Source: Cornus controversa (taxonomy: Eukaryota; Streptophyta; Magnoliopsida; Cornales; Cornaceae). Taken from it: a DNA stretch of 64,000 nt. Made by a program: the position numbers and the translations under genes. Position 1 is the stretch's first letter, and the number at the start of each line of letters is the position of its first letter. This document shows, in pieces, positions 34,995-49,082 of the stretch. The notes below the pieces were generated by a model that made no database searches, had not been told where the DNA came from, and was given only the letters and a program-made list of their open reading frames with translations. The stretch is taken from contig CM048847.1 in the NCBI GenBank assembly GCA_026545225.1, positions 4,526,001 through 4,590,000 of the forward strand, read 5' to 3'.

Positions 34995-37900
34995 ATGGTC
35001 GGTAGCTTGCTAATTGTTTCCTTTAGATGTCCAAACGGTCGAATTTGGAACAAAGCACCATACGGTTGTGATGAAGATCGGATTGACTTATTCGTCACTT
35101 CTTTTGGATGCTTTGATGGTCTAATTTGGAAAAAAGAAACTTACGATTCTGATTATGGCACGACTTCTCAAGGAATGGGTTTTTGAATCAGAACAACTCA
35201 AACTAAACTTGTTTGAAATCATCGATAGCTTGGGAATTGTTTCTTTTACTTGTCCAGATGGTTGAAGTTGGCATAGAGCACCATACGGTTGTGATCATGC
35301 ATGAGTGCAGCATAGAATTACTCTTTTTGATTCAAGACGTCCTGACGGTTCAATTTGGCATAAAGCAACGTATAATTCTAGGTAAGGCACGATTTCAGGT
35401 GGATTGGGACTTTTCGAATCAGGACAAGTCAAACGAAACAAGTTTGAAACCGTTGTTGTCATTCTCTATTCTTCTGGAAATCCAGATGGTCAATTCTAGC
35501 ACAAAGCGCCATACGGTTGTCGTCATGCCTGATTATTGCAAGCAATTGTTCTTTCGACTCAGAACAACTCAAACAAACATGGATGAAGATCGGATCGACA
35601 TGCTCGTCGTTTCTTTGGGACGCTTTGATGGTTTCATTTAGAAAAAAGCAGCGTACGATTAGTATTATGGCACGACTTCTCTTGGAATGCAATTTTTGAA
35701 TCAAAACAACTCAAATGAAACAAGTTTAAAATGGTCGGTAGCTTGCTAATTGTTTCCTTTAGATGTCCAAACGGTCGAATTTGGAACAAAGCACCATACG
35801 GTTGTGATGAAGATCGGATTGACTTATTCGTCACTTCTTTTGGATGCTTTGATGGTCTAATTTGGAAAAAAGAAACTTACGATTCTGATTATGGCACGAC
35901 TTCTCAAGGAATGGGTTTTTGAATCAGAACAACTCAAACTAAACTTGTTTGAAATCATCGATAGCTTGGGAATTGTTTCTTTTACTTGTCCAGATGGTTG
36001 AAGTTGGCATAGAGCACCATACGGTTGTGATCATGCATGAGTGCAGCATGGAATTACTCTTTTCGATTCAAGACGTCCTGACGGTTGAATTTGGGATAAA
36101 GCAACGTATAATTCTAGGTATGGCACTATTTCAGGTGGATTGGGACTTTTCGAATCAGGACAAATCGAACGAAACAAGTTCGAAACCGTTGTTGTCATTC
36201 TCTATTCTTCTGGAAATCCAGATGGTCAATTCTAGCACAAAGCGCCATATGGTTGTCCTCATGCCTGATTATTGCAAGCAATTGTTCTTTCAACTCAGAA
36301 CAACTCAAACAAACATGGACGAAGATCGAATCGACATGCTCGTCATTTCTTTGGGACGCTTTGATGGTTTCATTTAGAAAAAAGCAGCGTACGATTAGTA
36401 TTATGGCACGACTTCTCTTGGAATGCGATTTTCGAATCAAAACAACTCAAATGAAACAAGTTTAAAATGGTCGGTAGCTTGCTAATTGTTTCGTTTAGAT
36501 GTCCAAACGGTCGAATTTGGAACAAAGCACCATACGGTTGTGATGAAGATCGGATTGACATGTTCCTCACTTCTTTTGGATGCTTTGATGGGCTAATTTG
36601 GAAAAAAGAAACTTTTGATTCTGATTATGGCACGACTTCTCAAGGAATGGGTTTTTGAATCAGAACAACTCAAACTAAACTTGTTTAAAATCCTCGATAG
36701 CTTGGCAATTGTTTCTTTTACTTTTCCAGATGGTTGAAGTTGGCATAGAGCACCATACGGTTGTGATCATTCATGAGTGCAACAAGGAATTACTCTTTTC
36801 GGATCGACATGCTCGTCGTTTCTTTGGGACGCTTTGATGGTTTCATTTAGAAAAAAGCAGCGTACGATTAGTATTATGGCACGACTTCTCTTGGAATGCG
36901 ATTTTTGAATCAAAACAACTCAAATGAAACAAGTTTAAAATGGTCGGTAGCTTGCTAATTGTTTCCTTTAGATGTCCAAACGGTCGAATTTGGAACAAAG
37001 CACCATACGGTTGTGATGAAGATCGGATTGACTTATTCGTCACTTCTTTTGGATGCTTTGATGGTCTAATTTGGAAAAAAGAAACTTACGATTCTGATTA
37101 TGGCACGACTTCTCAAGGAATGGGTTTTTGAATCAGAACAACTCAAACTAAACTTGTTTGAAATCATCGATAGCTTGGGAATTGTTTCTTTTACTTGTCC
37201 AGATGGTTGAAGTTGGCATAGAGCACCATACGGTTGTGATCATGCATGAGTGCAGCATAGAATTACTCTTTTTGATTCAAGACGTCCTGACGGTTCAATT
37301 TGGCATAAAGCAACGTATAATTCTAGGTAAGGCACGATTTCAGGTGGATTGGGACTTTTCGAATCAGGACAAGTCAAACGAAACAAGTTTGAAACCGTTG
37401 TTGTCATTCTCTATTCTTCTGGAAATCCAGATGGTCAATTCTAGCACAAAGCGCCATACGGTTGTCGTCATGCCTGATTATTGCAAGCAATTGTTCTTTC
37501 GACTCAGAACAACTCAAACAAACATGGATGAAGATCGGATCGACATGCTCGTCGTTTCTTTGGGACGCTTTGATGGTTTCATTTAGAAAAAAGCAGCGTA
37601 CGATTAGTATTATGGCACGACTTCTCTTGGAATGCAATTTTTGAATCAAAACAACTCAAATGAAACAAGTTTAAAATGGTCGGTAGCTTGCTAATTGTTT
37701 CCTTTAGATGTCCAAACGGTCGAATTTGGAACAAAGCACCATACGGTTGTGATGAAGATCGGATTGACTTATTCGTCACTTCTTTTGGATGCTTTGATGG
37801 TCTAATTTGGAAAAAAGAAACTTACGATTCTGATTATGGCACGACTTCTCAAGGAATGGGTTTTTGAATCAGAACAACTCAAACTAAACTTGTTTGAAAT

Positions 37901-40900
37901 CATCGATAGCTTGGGAATTGTTTCTTTTACTTGTCCAGATGGTTGAAGTTGGCATAGAGCACCATACGGTTGTGATCATGCATGAGTGCAGCATGGAATT
38001 ACTCTTTTCGATTCAAGACGTCCTGACGGTTGAATTTGGGATAAAGCAACGTATAATTCTAGGTATGGCACTATTTCAGGTGGATTGGGACTTTTCGAAT
38101 CAGGACAAATCGAACGAAACAAGTTCGAAACCGTTGTTGTCATTCTCTATTCTTCTGGAAATCCAGATGGTCAATTCTAGCACAAAGCGCCATATGGTTG
38201 TCCTCATGCCTGATTATTGCAAGCAATTGTTCTTTCAACTCAGAACAACTCAAACAAACATGGACGAAGATCGAATCGACATGCTCGTCATTTCTTTGGG
38301 ACGCTTTGATGGTTTCATTTAGAAAAAAGCAGCGTACGATTAGTATTATGGCACGACTTCTCTTGGAATGCGATTTTCGAATCAAAACAACTCAAATGAA
38401 ACAAGTTTAAAATGGTCGGTAGCTTGCTAATTGTTTCGTTTAGATGTCCAAACGGTCGAATTTGGAACAAAGCACCATACGGTTGTGATGAAGATCGGAT
38501 TGACATGTTCCTCACTTCTTTTGGATGCTTTGATGGGCTAATTTGGAAAAAAGAAACTTTTGATTCTGATTATGGCACGACTTCTCAAGGAATGGGTTTT
38601 TGAATCAGAACAACTCAAACTAAACTTGTTTAAAATCCTCGATAGCTTGGCAATTGTTTCTTTTACTTTTCCAGATGGTTGAAGTTGGCATAGAGCACCA
38701 TACGGTTGTGATCATTCATGAGTGCAACAAGGAATTACTCTTTTCGGATCGACATGCTCGTCGTTTCTTTGGGACGCTTTGATGGTTTCATTTAGAAAAA
38801 AGCAGCGTACGATTAGTATTATGGCACGACTTCTCTTGGAATGCGATTTTTGAATCAAAACAACTCAAATGAAACAAGTTTAAAATGGTCGGTAGCTTGC
38901 TAATTGTTTCCTTTAGATGTCCAAACGGTCGAATTTGGAACAAAGCACCATACGGTTGTGATGAAGATCGGATTGACTTATTCGTCACTTCTTTTGGATG
39001 CTTTGATGGTCTAATTTGGAAAAAAGAAACTTACGATTCTGATTATGGCACGACTTCTCAAGGAATGGGTTTTTGAATCAGAACAACTCAAACTAAACTT
39101 GTTTGAAATCATCGATAGCTTGGGAATTGTTTCTTTTACTTGTCCAGATGGTTGAAGTTGGCATAGAGCACCATACGGTTGTGATCATGCATGAGTGCAG
39201 CATAGAATTACTCTTTTTGATTCAAGACGTCCTGACGGTTCAATTTGGCATAAAGCAACGTATAATTCTAGGTAAGGCACGATTTCAGGTGGATTGGGAC
39301 TTTTCGAATCAGGACAAGTCAAACGAAACAAGTTTGAAACCGTTGTTGTCATTCTCTATTCTTCTGGAAATCCAGATGGTCAATTCTAGCACAAAGCGCC
39401 ATACGGTTGTCGTCATGCCTGATTATTGCAAGCAATTGTTCTTTCGACTCAGAACAACTCAAACAAACATGGATGAAGATCGGATCGACATGCTCGTCGT
39501 TTCTTTGGGACGCTTTGATGGTTTCATTTAGAAAAAAGCAGCGTACGATTAGTATTATGGCACGACTTCTCTTGGAATGCAATTTTTGAATCAAAACAAC
39601 TCAAATGAAACAAGTTTAAAATGGTCGGTAGCTTGCTAATTGTTTCCTTTAGATGTCCAAACGGTCGAATTTGGAACAAAGCACCATACGGTTGTGATGA
39701 AGATCGGATTGACTTATTCGTCACTTCTTTTGGATGCTTTGATGGTCTAATTTGGAAAAAAGAAACTTACGATTCTGATTATGGCACGACTTCTCAAGGA
39801 ATGGGTTTTTGAATCAGAACAACTCAAACTAAACTTGTTTGAAATCATCGATAGCTTGGGAATTGTTTCTTTTACTTGTCCAGATGGTTGAAGTTGGCAT
39901 AGAGCACCATACGGTTGTGATCATGCATGAGTGCAGCATGGAATTACTCTTTTCGATTCAAGACGTCCTGACGGTTGAATTTGGGATAAAGCAACGTATA
40001 ATTCTAGGTATGGCACTATTTCAGGTGGATTGGGACTTTTCGAATCAGGACAAATCGAACGAAACAAGTTCGAAACCGTTGTTGTCATTCTCTATTCTTC
40101 TGGAAATCCAGATGGTCAATTCTAGCACAAAGCGCCATATGGTTGTCCTCATGCCTGATTATTGCAAGCAATTGTTCTTTCAACTCAGAACAACTCAAAC
40201 AAACATGGACGAAGATCGAATCGACATGCTCGTCATTTCTTTGGGACGCTTTGATGGTTTCATTTAGAAAAAAGCAGCGTACGATTAGTATTATGGCACG
40301 ACTTCTCTTGGAATGCGATTTTCGAATCAAAACAACTCAAATGAAACAAGTTTAAAATGGTCGGTAGCTTGCTAATTGTTTCGTTTAGATGTCCAAACGG
40401 TCAAATTTGGAACAAAGCACCATACGGTTGTGATGAAGATCGGATTGACATGTTCCTCACTTCTTTTGGATGCTTTGATGGGCTAATTTGGAAAAAAGAA
40501 ACTTTCGATTCTGATTATGGCACGACTTCTCAAGGAATGGGTTTTTGAATCAGAACAACTCAAACTAAACTTGTTTAAAATCATCGATAGCTTGGCAATT
40601 GTTTCTTTTACTTTTCCAGATGGTTGAAGTTGGCATAGAGCACCATACGGTTGTGATCATTCATGAGTGCAACAAGGAATTACTCTTTTCGGATCGACAT
40701 GCTCGTCGTTTCTTTGGGACGCTTTGATGGTTTCATTTAGAAAAAAGCAGCGTACGATTAGTATTATGGCACGACTTCTCTTGGAATGCGATTTTTGAAT
40801 CAAAACAACTCAAATGAAACAAGTTTAAAATGGTCGGTAGCTTGCTAATTGTTTCCTTTAGATGTCCAAACGGTCGAATTTGGAACAAAGCACCATACGG

Positions 40901-43900
40901 TTGTGATGAAGATCGGATTGACTTATTCGTCACTTCTTTTGGATGCTTTGATGGTCTAATTTGGAAAAAAGAAACTTACGATTCTGATTATGGCACGACT
41001 TCTCAAGGAATGGGTTTTTGAATCAGAACAACTCAAACTAAACTTGTTTGAAATCATCGATAGCTTGGGAATTGTTTCTTTTACTTGTCCAGATGGTTGA
41101 AGTTGGCATAGAGCACCATACGGTTGTGATCATGCATGAGTGCAGCATAGAATTACTCTTTTTGATTCAAGACGTCCTGACGGTTGAATTTGGCATAAAG
41201 CAACGTATAATTCTAGGTAAGGCACGATTTCAGGTGGATTGGGACTTTTCGAATCAGGACAAGTCAAACGAAACAAGTTTGAAACCGTTGTTGTCATTCT
41301 CTATTCTTCTGGAAATCCAGATGGTCAATTCTAGCACAAAGCGCCATACGGTTGTCGTCATGCCTGATTATTGCAAGCAATTGTTCTTTCGACTCAGAAC
41401 AACTCAAACAAACATGGATGAAGATCGGATCGACATGCTCGTCGTTTCTTTGGGACGCTTTGATGGTTTCATTTAGAAAAAAGCAGCGTACGATTAGTAT
41501 TATGGCACGACTTCTCTTGGAATGCAATTTTTGAATCAAAACAACTCAAATGAAACAAGTTTAAAATGGTCGGTAGCTTGCTAATTGTTTCCTTTAGATG
41601 TCCAAACGGTCGAATTTGGAACAAAGCACCATACGGTTGTGATGAAGATCGGATTGACTTATTCGTCACTTCTTTTGGATGCTTTGATGGTCTAATTTGG
41701 AAAAAAGAAACTTACGATTCTGATTATGGCACGACTTCTCAAGGAATGGGTTTTTGAATCAGAACAACTCAAACTAAACTTGTTTGAAATCATCGATAGC
41801 TTGGGAATTGTTTCTTTTACTTGTCCAGATGGTTGAAGTTGGCATAGAGCACCATACGGTTGTGATCATGCATGAGTGCAGCATGGAATTACTCTTTTCG
41901 ATTCAAGACGTCCTGACGGTTGAATTTGGGATAAAGCAACGTATAATTCTAGGTATGGCACTATTTCAGGTGGATTGGGACTTTTCGAATCAGGACAAAT
42001 CGAACGAAACAAGTTCGAAACCGTTGTTGTCATTCTCTATTCTTCTGGAAATCCAGATGGTCAATTCTAGCACAAAGCGCCATATGGTTGTCCTCATGCC
42101 TGATTATTGCAAGCAATTGTTCTTTCAACTCAGAACAACTCAAACAAACATGGACGAAGATCGAATCGACATGCTCGTCATTTCTTTGGGACGCTTTGAT
42201 GGTTTCATTTAGAAAAAAGCAGCGTACGATTAGTATTATGGCACGACTTCTCTTGGAATGCGATTTTCGAATCAAAACAACTCAAATGAACCAAGTTTAA
42301 AATGGTCGGTAGCTTGCTAATTGTTTCGTTTAGATGTCCAAACGGTCGAATTTGGAACAAAGCACCATACGGTTGTGATGAAGATCGGATTGACATGTTC
42401 CTCACTTCTTTTGGATGCTTTGATGGGCTAATTTGGAAAAAAGAAACTTTCGATTCTGATTATGGCACGACTTCTCAAGGAATGGGTTTTTGAATCAGAA
42501 CAACTCAAACTAAACTTGTTTAAAATCCTCGATAGCTTGGCAATTGTTTCTTTTACTTTTCCAGATGGTTGAAGTTGGCATAGAGCACCATACGGTTGTG
42601 ATCATTCATGAGTGCAACAAGGAATTACTCTTTTCGGATCGACATGCTCGTCGTTTCTTTGGGACGCTTTGATGGTTTCATTTAGAAAAAAGCAGCGTAC
42701 GATTAGTATTATGGCACGACTTCTCTTGGAATGCGATTTTTGAATCAAAACAACTCAAATGAAACAAGTTTAAAATGGTCGGTAGCTTGCTAATTGTTTC
42801 CTTTAGATGTCCAAACGGTCGAATTTGGAACAAAGCACCATACGGTTGTGATGAAGATCGGATTGACTTATTCGTCACTTCTTTTGGATGCTTTGATGGT
42901 CTAATTTGGAAAAAAGAAACTTACGATTCTGATTATGGCACGACTTCTCAAGGAATGGGTTTTTGAATCAGAACAACTCAAACTAAACTTGTTTGAAATC
43001 ATCGATAGCTTGGGAATTGTTTCTTTTACTTGTCCAGATGGTTGAAGTTGGCATAGAGCACCATACGGTTGTGATCATGCATGAGTGCAGCATAGAATTA
43101 CTCTTTTTGATTCAAGACGTCCTGACGGTTGAATTTGGCATAAAGCAACGTATAATTCTAGGTAAGGCACGATTTCAGGTGGATTGGGACTTTTCGAATC
43201 AGGACAAGTCAAACGAAACAAGTTTGAAACCGTTGTTGTCATTCTCTATTCTTCTGGAAATCCAGATGGTCAATTCTAGCACAAAGCGCCATACGGTTGT
43301 CGTCATGCCTGATTATTGCAAGCAATTGTTCTTTCGACTCAGAACAACTCAAACAAACATGGATGAAGATCGGATCGACATGCTCGTCGTTTCTTTGGGA
43401 CGCTTTGATGGTTTCATTTAGAAAAAAGCAGCGTACGATTAGTATTATGGCACGACTTCTCTTGGAATGCAATTTTTGAATCAAAACAACTCAAATGAAA
43501 CAAGTTTAAAATGGTCGGTAGCTTGCTAATTGTTTCCTTTAGATGTCCAAACGGTCGAATTTGGAACAAAGCACCATACGGTTGTGATGAAGATCGGATT
43601 GACTTATTCGTCACTTCTTTTGGATGCTTTGATGGTCTAATTTGGAAAAAAGAAACTTACGATTCTGATTATGGCACGACTTCTCAAGGAATGGGTTTTT
43701 GAATCAGAACAACTCAAACTAAACTTGTTTGAAATCATCGATAGCTTGGGAATTGTTTCTTTTACTTGTCCAGATGGTTGAAGTTGGCATAGAGCACCAT
43801 ACGGTTGTGATCATGCATGAGTGCAGCATGGAATTACTCTTTTCGATTCAAGACGTCCTGACGGTTGAATTTGGGATAAAGCAACGTATAATTCTAGGTA

Positions 43901-44719
43901 TGGCACTATTTCAGGTGGATTGGGACTTTTCGAATCAGGACAAATCGAACGAAACAAGTTCGAAACCGTTGTTGTCATTCTCTATTCTTCTGGAAATCCA
44001 GATGGTCAATTCTAGCACAAAGTGCCATACGGTTGTCCTCATGCCTGATTATTGCAAGCAATTGTTCTTTCAACTCAGAACAACTCAAACAAACATGGAC
44101 GAAGATCGAATCGACATGCTCGTCATTTCTTTGGGACGCTTTGATGGTTTCATTTAGAAAAAAGCAGCGTACGATTAGTATTATGGCACGACTTCTCTTG
44201 GAATGCGATTTTCGAATCAAAACAACTCAAATGAAACAAGTTTAAAATGGTCGGTAGCTTGCTAATTGTTTCGTTTAGATGTCCAAACGGTCGAATTTGG
44301 AACAAAGCACCATACGGTTGTGATGAAGATCGGATTGACATGTTCCTCACTTCTTTTGGATGCTTTGATGGGCTAATTTGGAAAAAAGAAACTTTCGATT
44401 CTGATTATGGCACGACTTCTCAAGGAATGGGTTTTTGAATCAGAACAACTCAAACTAAACTTGTTTAAAATCCTCGATAGCTTGGCAATTGTTTCTTTTA
44501 CTTTTCCAGATGGTTGAAGTTGGCATAGAGCACCATACGGTTGTGATCATTCATGAGTGCAACAAGGAATTACTCTTTTCGGATCGACATGCTCGTCGTT
44601 TCTTTGGGACGCTTTGATGGTTTCATTTAGAAAAAAGCAGCGTACGATTAGTATTATGGCACGACTTCTCTTGGAATGCGATTTTTGAATCAAAACAACT
44701 CAAATGAAACAAGTTTAAA
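34995..44719 (+). repeat. Five L2-L1-S higher-order repeats of 1945 bp
   Basis: Repeats start at 34995, 36940, 38885, 40830 and 42775, each exactly 1945 bp. In each, the L2 is chimeric: its A monomer and early B (gtttgaaatcatcg) are of L1 type and the rest (cagcatagaatt, aggtaaggcacg) is L2. The first three share ggttcaatttggc in L2; the last two have ggttgaatttggc. The S units at 34522, 36467 and 38412 have acttttgattc, against actttcgattc later. The S at 40357 has private ggtcaaatttgg and aaatcatcgatagcttggc. Confidence 0.94.
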
Positions 44720-46664
44720 ATGGCCGGTAGCTTGCTAATTGTTTCCTTTAGAAGTCCAAACGGTCGAATTTGGAACAAAGCACCATACGGTTGTGATGAA
44801 GATCGGATTGACTTGTTCGTCACTTCTTTTGGATGCTTGGATGGTCTAATTTGGAAAAAAGAAACTTACGATTCTGATTATGGCATGACGTCTCAAGGAA
44901 TGGGTTTTTGAATCAAAACAACTCAAACTAAACTTGTTTAAAATCATCGATAGCTTGGGAATTGTTTCTTTTACTTGTCCAGATGGTTGAAGTTGGCATA
45001 GAGCACTATACGGTTGTGATCATGCATGAGTGCAGCATGGAATTACTCTTTTCGATTCAAGACGTCCTGACGGTTGAATTTGGCATAAAGCAACGTATAA
45101 TTCTAAGTATGGCACGATTTCACGTGGATTGGGACTTTTCGAATCAGGACAAGTCAAACGAAACAAGTTCGAAACCGTTGTTGTCATTCTCTATTCTTCT
45201 GGAAATCTAGATGGTCAATTCTAGCACAAAGCGCCATATGGTTGTCGTCATGCCTGATTATTGCAACCAATTGTTCTTTCAACTCAGAATAACTCAAACA
45301 AACATGGATGAAGATCGGATTGACATGCTCGTCGTTTCTTTGGGACGCTTTGATGGTTTCATTTAGAAAAAAGTAGCGTACGATTAGTATTATGGCACAA
45401 CTTCTCTTGGAATGCGGTTTTCGAATCAAAACAACTCAATTGAAACAAGTTTAAAATAGTTGGTAGCTTGCTAATTGTTTCCTTTAGATGTCCAAATGGT
45501 CGAATTTCGAACAAAGCACCATACGGTTGTGATGAAGATCGGATTGACTTATTCGTCACTTCTTTTGGATGCTTTGATGGTCTAATTTGGAAAAAAGAAA
45601 CTTACGATTCTGAGTATGGCACGACTTCTCAAGGAATGGGTTTTTGAATCAGAACAACTCAAACTAAACTTGTTTGAAATCATCGATAGCTTGGGAATTG
45701 TTTCTTTTACTTGTCCAGATGGTTGAAGTTGGCATAGAGCACCATACGGTTGTGATCATGCATGAGTGCAGCATGGAATTACTCTTTTCGATTCAAGACG
45801 TCCTGACGGTTGAATTTGGGATAAAGCAACGTATAATTCTAGGTATGGCACGATTTCAGGTGGATTGGGACTTTTCGAATCAGGACAAATCGAACGAAAC
45901 AAGTTCGAAACCGTTGTTGTCATTCTCTATTCTTCTGGAAATCCAGATGGTCAATTCTAGCACAAAGCGCCATATGGTTGTCCTCATGCCTGATTATTGC
46001 AAGCAATTGTTCTTTCAACTCAGAACAACTCAAACAAACATGGACGAAGATCGAATCGACATGCTCGTCATTTCTTTGGGACGCTTTGATGGTTTCATTT
46101 AGAAAAAAGCAGCGTACGATTAGTATTATGGCACGACTTCTCTTGGAATGCGATTTTCGAATCAAAACAACTCAAATGAAACAAGTTTAAAATGGTCGGT
46201 AGCTTGCTAATTGTTTCGTTTAGATGTCCAAACGGTCGAATTTGGAACAAAGCACCATACGGTTGTGATGAAGATCGGATTGACATGTTCCTCACTTCTT
46301 TTGGATGCTTTGATGGGCTAATTTGGAAAAAAGAAACTTTCGATTCTGATTATGGCACGACTTCTCAAGGAATGGGTTTTTGAATCAGAACAACTCAAAC
46401 TAAACTTGTTTAAAATCCTCGATAGCTTGGCAATTGTTTCTTTTACTTTTCCAGATGGTTGAAGTTGGCATAGAGCACCATACGGTTGTGATCATTCATG
46501 AGTGCAACAAGGAATTACTCTTTTCGGATCGACATGCTCGTCATTTCTTTGGGACGCTTTGATGGTTTCATTTAGAAAAAAGCAGCGTACGATTAGTATT
46601 ATGGCACGACTTCTCTTGGAATGCGATTTTTGAATCAAAACAACTCAAATGAAACAAGTTTAAA
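44720..46664 (+). repeat. Rearranged cassette: L3, L2/L1 chimera, S (1945 bp)
   Basis: The L3 starts at 44720. The unit at 45456 begins as L2 (atagttggtagc) but from gtttgaaatcatcg (45670) on is L1. S starts at 46192. One 736 bp step is missing compared with the full cassette, as expected from an exchange between an L2 and an L1 unit. Confidence 0.88.
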
Positions 46665-49082
46665 ATGGTCGGTAGCTTGCTAATTGTTTCCTTTAGATGT
46701 CCAAACGGTCGAATTTGGAACAAAGCACCATACGGTTGTGATGAAGATCGGATTGACTTATTCGTCACTTCTTTTGGATGCTTTGATGGTCTAATTTGGA
46801 AAAAAGAAACTTACGATTCTGATTATGGCACGACTTCTCAAGGAATGGGTTTTTGAATCAGAACAACTCAAACTAAACTTGTTTGAAATCATCGATAGCT
46901 TGGGAATTGTTTCTTTTACTTGTCCAGATGGTTGAAGTTGGCATAGAGCACCATACGGTTGTGATCATGCATGAGTGCAGCATGGAATTACTCTTTTCGA
47001 TTCAAGACGTCCTGACGGTTGAATTTGGGATAAAGCAACGTATAATTCTAGGTATGGCACGATTTCAGGTGGATTGGGACTTTTCGAATCAGGACAAATC
47101 GAACGAAACAAGTTCGAAACCGTTGTTGTCATTCTCTATTCTTCTGGAAGTCCAGATGGTCAATTCTAGCACAAAGCGCCATATGGTTGTCCTCATGCCT
47201 GATTATTGCAAGCAATTGTTCTTTCAACTCAGAACAACTCAAACAAACATGGACGAAGATCGAATCGACATGCTCGTCATTTCTTTGGGACGCTTTGATG
47301 GTTTCATTTAGAAAAAAGCAGCGTACGATTAGTATTATGGCACGACTTCTCTTGGAATGCGATTTTCGAATCAAAACAACTCAAATGAAACAAGTTTAAA
47401 ATGGTCGGTAGCTTGCTATTTGTTTCGTTTAGATGTCCAAACGGTCGAATTTGGAACAAAGCACCATACGGTTGTGATGAAGATCGGATTGACATGTTCC
47501 TCACTTCTTTTGGATGCTTTGATGGGCTAATTTGGAAAAAAGAAACTTTCGATTCTGATTATGGCACGACTTCTCAAGGAATGGGTTTTTGAATCAGAAC
47601 AACTCAAACTAAACTTGTTTAAAATCCTCGATAGCTTGGCAATTGTTTCTTTTACTTTTCCAGATGGTTGAAGTTGGCATAGAGCACCATACGGTTGTGA
47701 TCATTCATGAGTGCAACAAGGAATTACTCTTTTCGGATCGACATGCTCGTCATTTCTTTGGGACGCTTTGATGGTTTCATTTAGAAAAAAGCAGCGTACG
47801 ATTAGTATTATGGCACGACTTCTCTTGGAATGCGATTTTTGAATCAAAACAACTCAAATGAAACAAGTTTAAAATGGTCGGTAGCTTGCTAATTGTTTCC
47901 TTTAGATGTCCAAACGGTCGAATTTGGAACAAAGCACCATACGGTTGTGATGAAGATCGGATTGACTTATTCGTCACTTCTTTTGGATGCTTTGATGGTC
48001 TAATTTGGAAAAAAGAAACTTACGATTCTGATTATGGCACGACTTCTCAAGGAATGGGTTTTTGAATCAGAACAACTCAAACTAAACTTGTTTGAAATCA
48101 TCGATAGCTTGGGAATTGTTTCTTTTACTTGTCCAGATGGTTGAAGTTGGCATAGAGCACCATACGGTTGTGATCATGCATGAGTGCAGCATGGAATTAC
48201 TCTTTTCGATTCAAGACGTCCTGACGGTTGAATTTGGGATAAAGCAACGTATAATTCTAGGTATGGCACTATTTCAGGTGGATTGGGACTTTTCGAATCA
48301 GGACAAATCGAACGAAACAAGTTCGAAACCGTTGTTGTCATTCTCTATTCTTCTGGAAATCCAGATGGTCAATTCTAGCACAAAGCGCCATATGGTTGTC
48401 CTCATGCTTGATTATTGCAAGCAATTGTTCTTTCAACTCAGAACAACTCAAACAAACATGGACGAAGATCGAATGGACATGCTCGTCATTTCTTTGGGAC
48501 GCTTTGATGGTTTCATTTAGAAAAAAGCAGCGTACGATTAGTATTATGGCACGACTTCTCTTGGAATGCGATTTTCGAATCAAAACAACTCAAATGAAAC
48601 AAGTTTAAAATGGTCGGTAGCTTGCTAATTGTTTCGTTTAGATGTCCAAACGGTCGAATTTGGAACAAAGCACCATACGGTTGTGATGAAGATCGGATTG
48701 ACATGTTCCTCACTTCTTTTGGATGCTTTGATGGGCTAATTTGGAAAAAAGAAACTTTCGATTCTGATTATGGCACGACTTCTCAAGGAATGGGTTTTTG
48801 AATCAGAACAACTCAAACTAAACTTGTTTAAAATCCTCGATAGCTTGGCAATTGTTTCTTTTACTTTTCCAGATGGTTGAAGTTGGCATAGAGCACCATA
48901 CGGTTGTGATCATTCATGAGTGCAACAAGGAATTACTCTTTTCGGATCGACATGCTCGTCGTTTCTTTGGGACGCTTTGATGGTTTCATTTAGAAAAAAG
49001 CAGTGTACGATTAGTATTATGGCACGACTTCTCTTGGAATGCGATTTTTGAATCAAAACAACTCAAATGAAACAAGTTTAAA
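46665..49082 (+). repeat. Two L1-S repeats
   Basis: L1 at 46665, S at 47401, L1 at 47874 and S at 48610. The S units at 46192 and 47401 have gctcgtcatttc at the end of D (near 46539 and 47748), where most S units have gctcgtcgtttc. That is the L1 state and suggests gene conversion from L1. Confidence 0.92.

Noticed and set aside
34995..44719. Assembly artefact producing identical copies
   Set aside because: Repeats 1-3 and 4-5 differ at shared diagnostic bases and there are private bases at 40357-40590, so simple duplication by the assembler is unlikely. The exact copy number still depends on read evidence.
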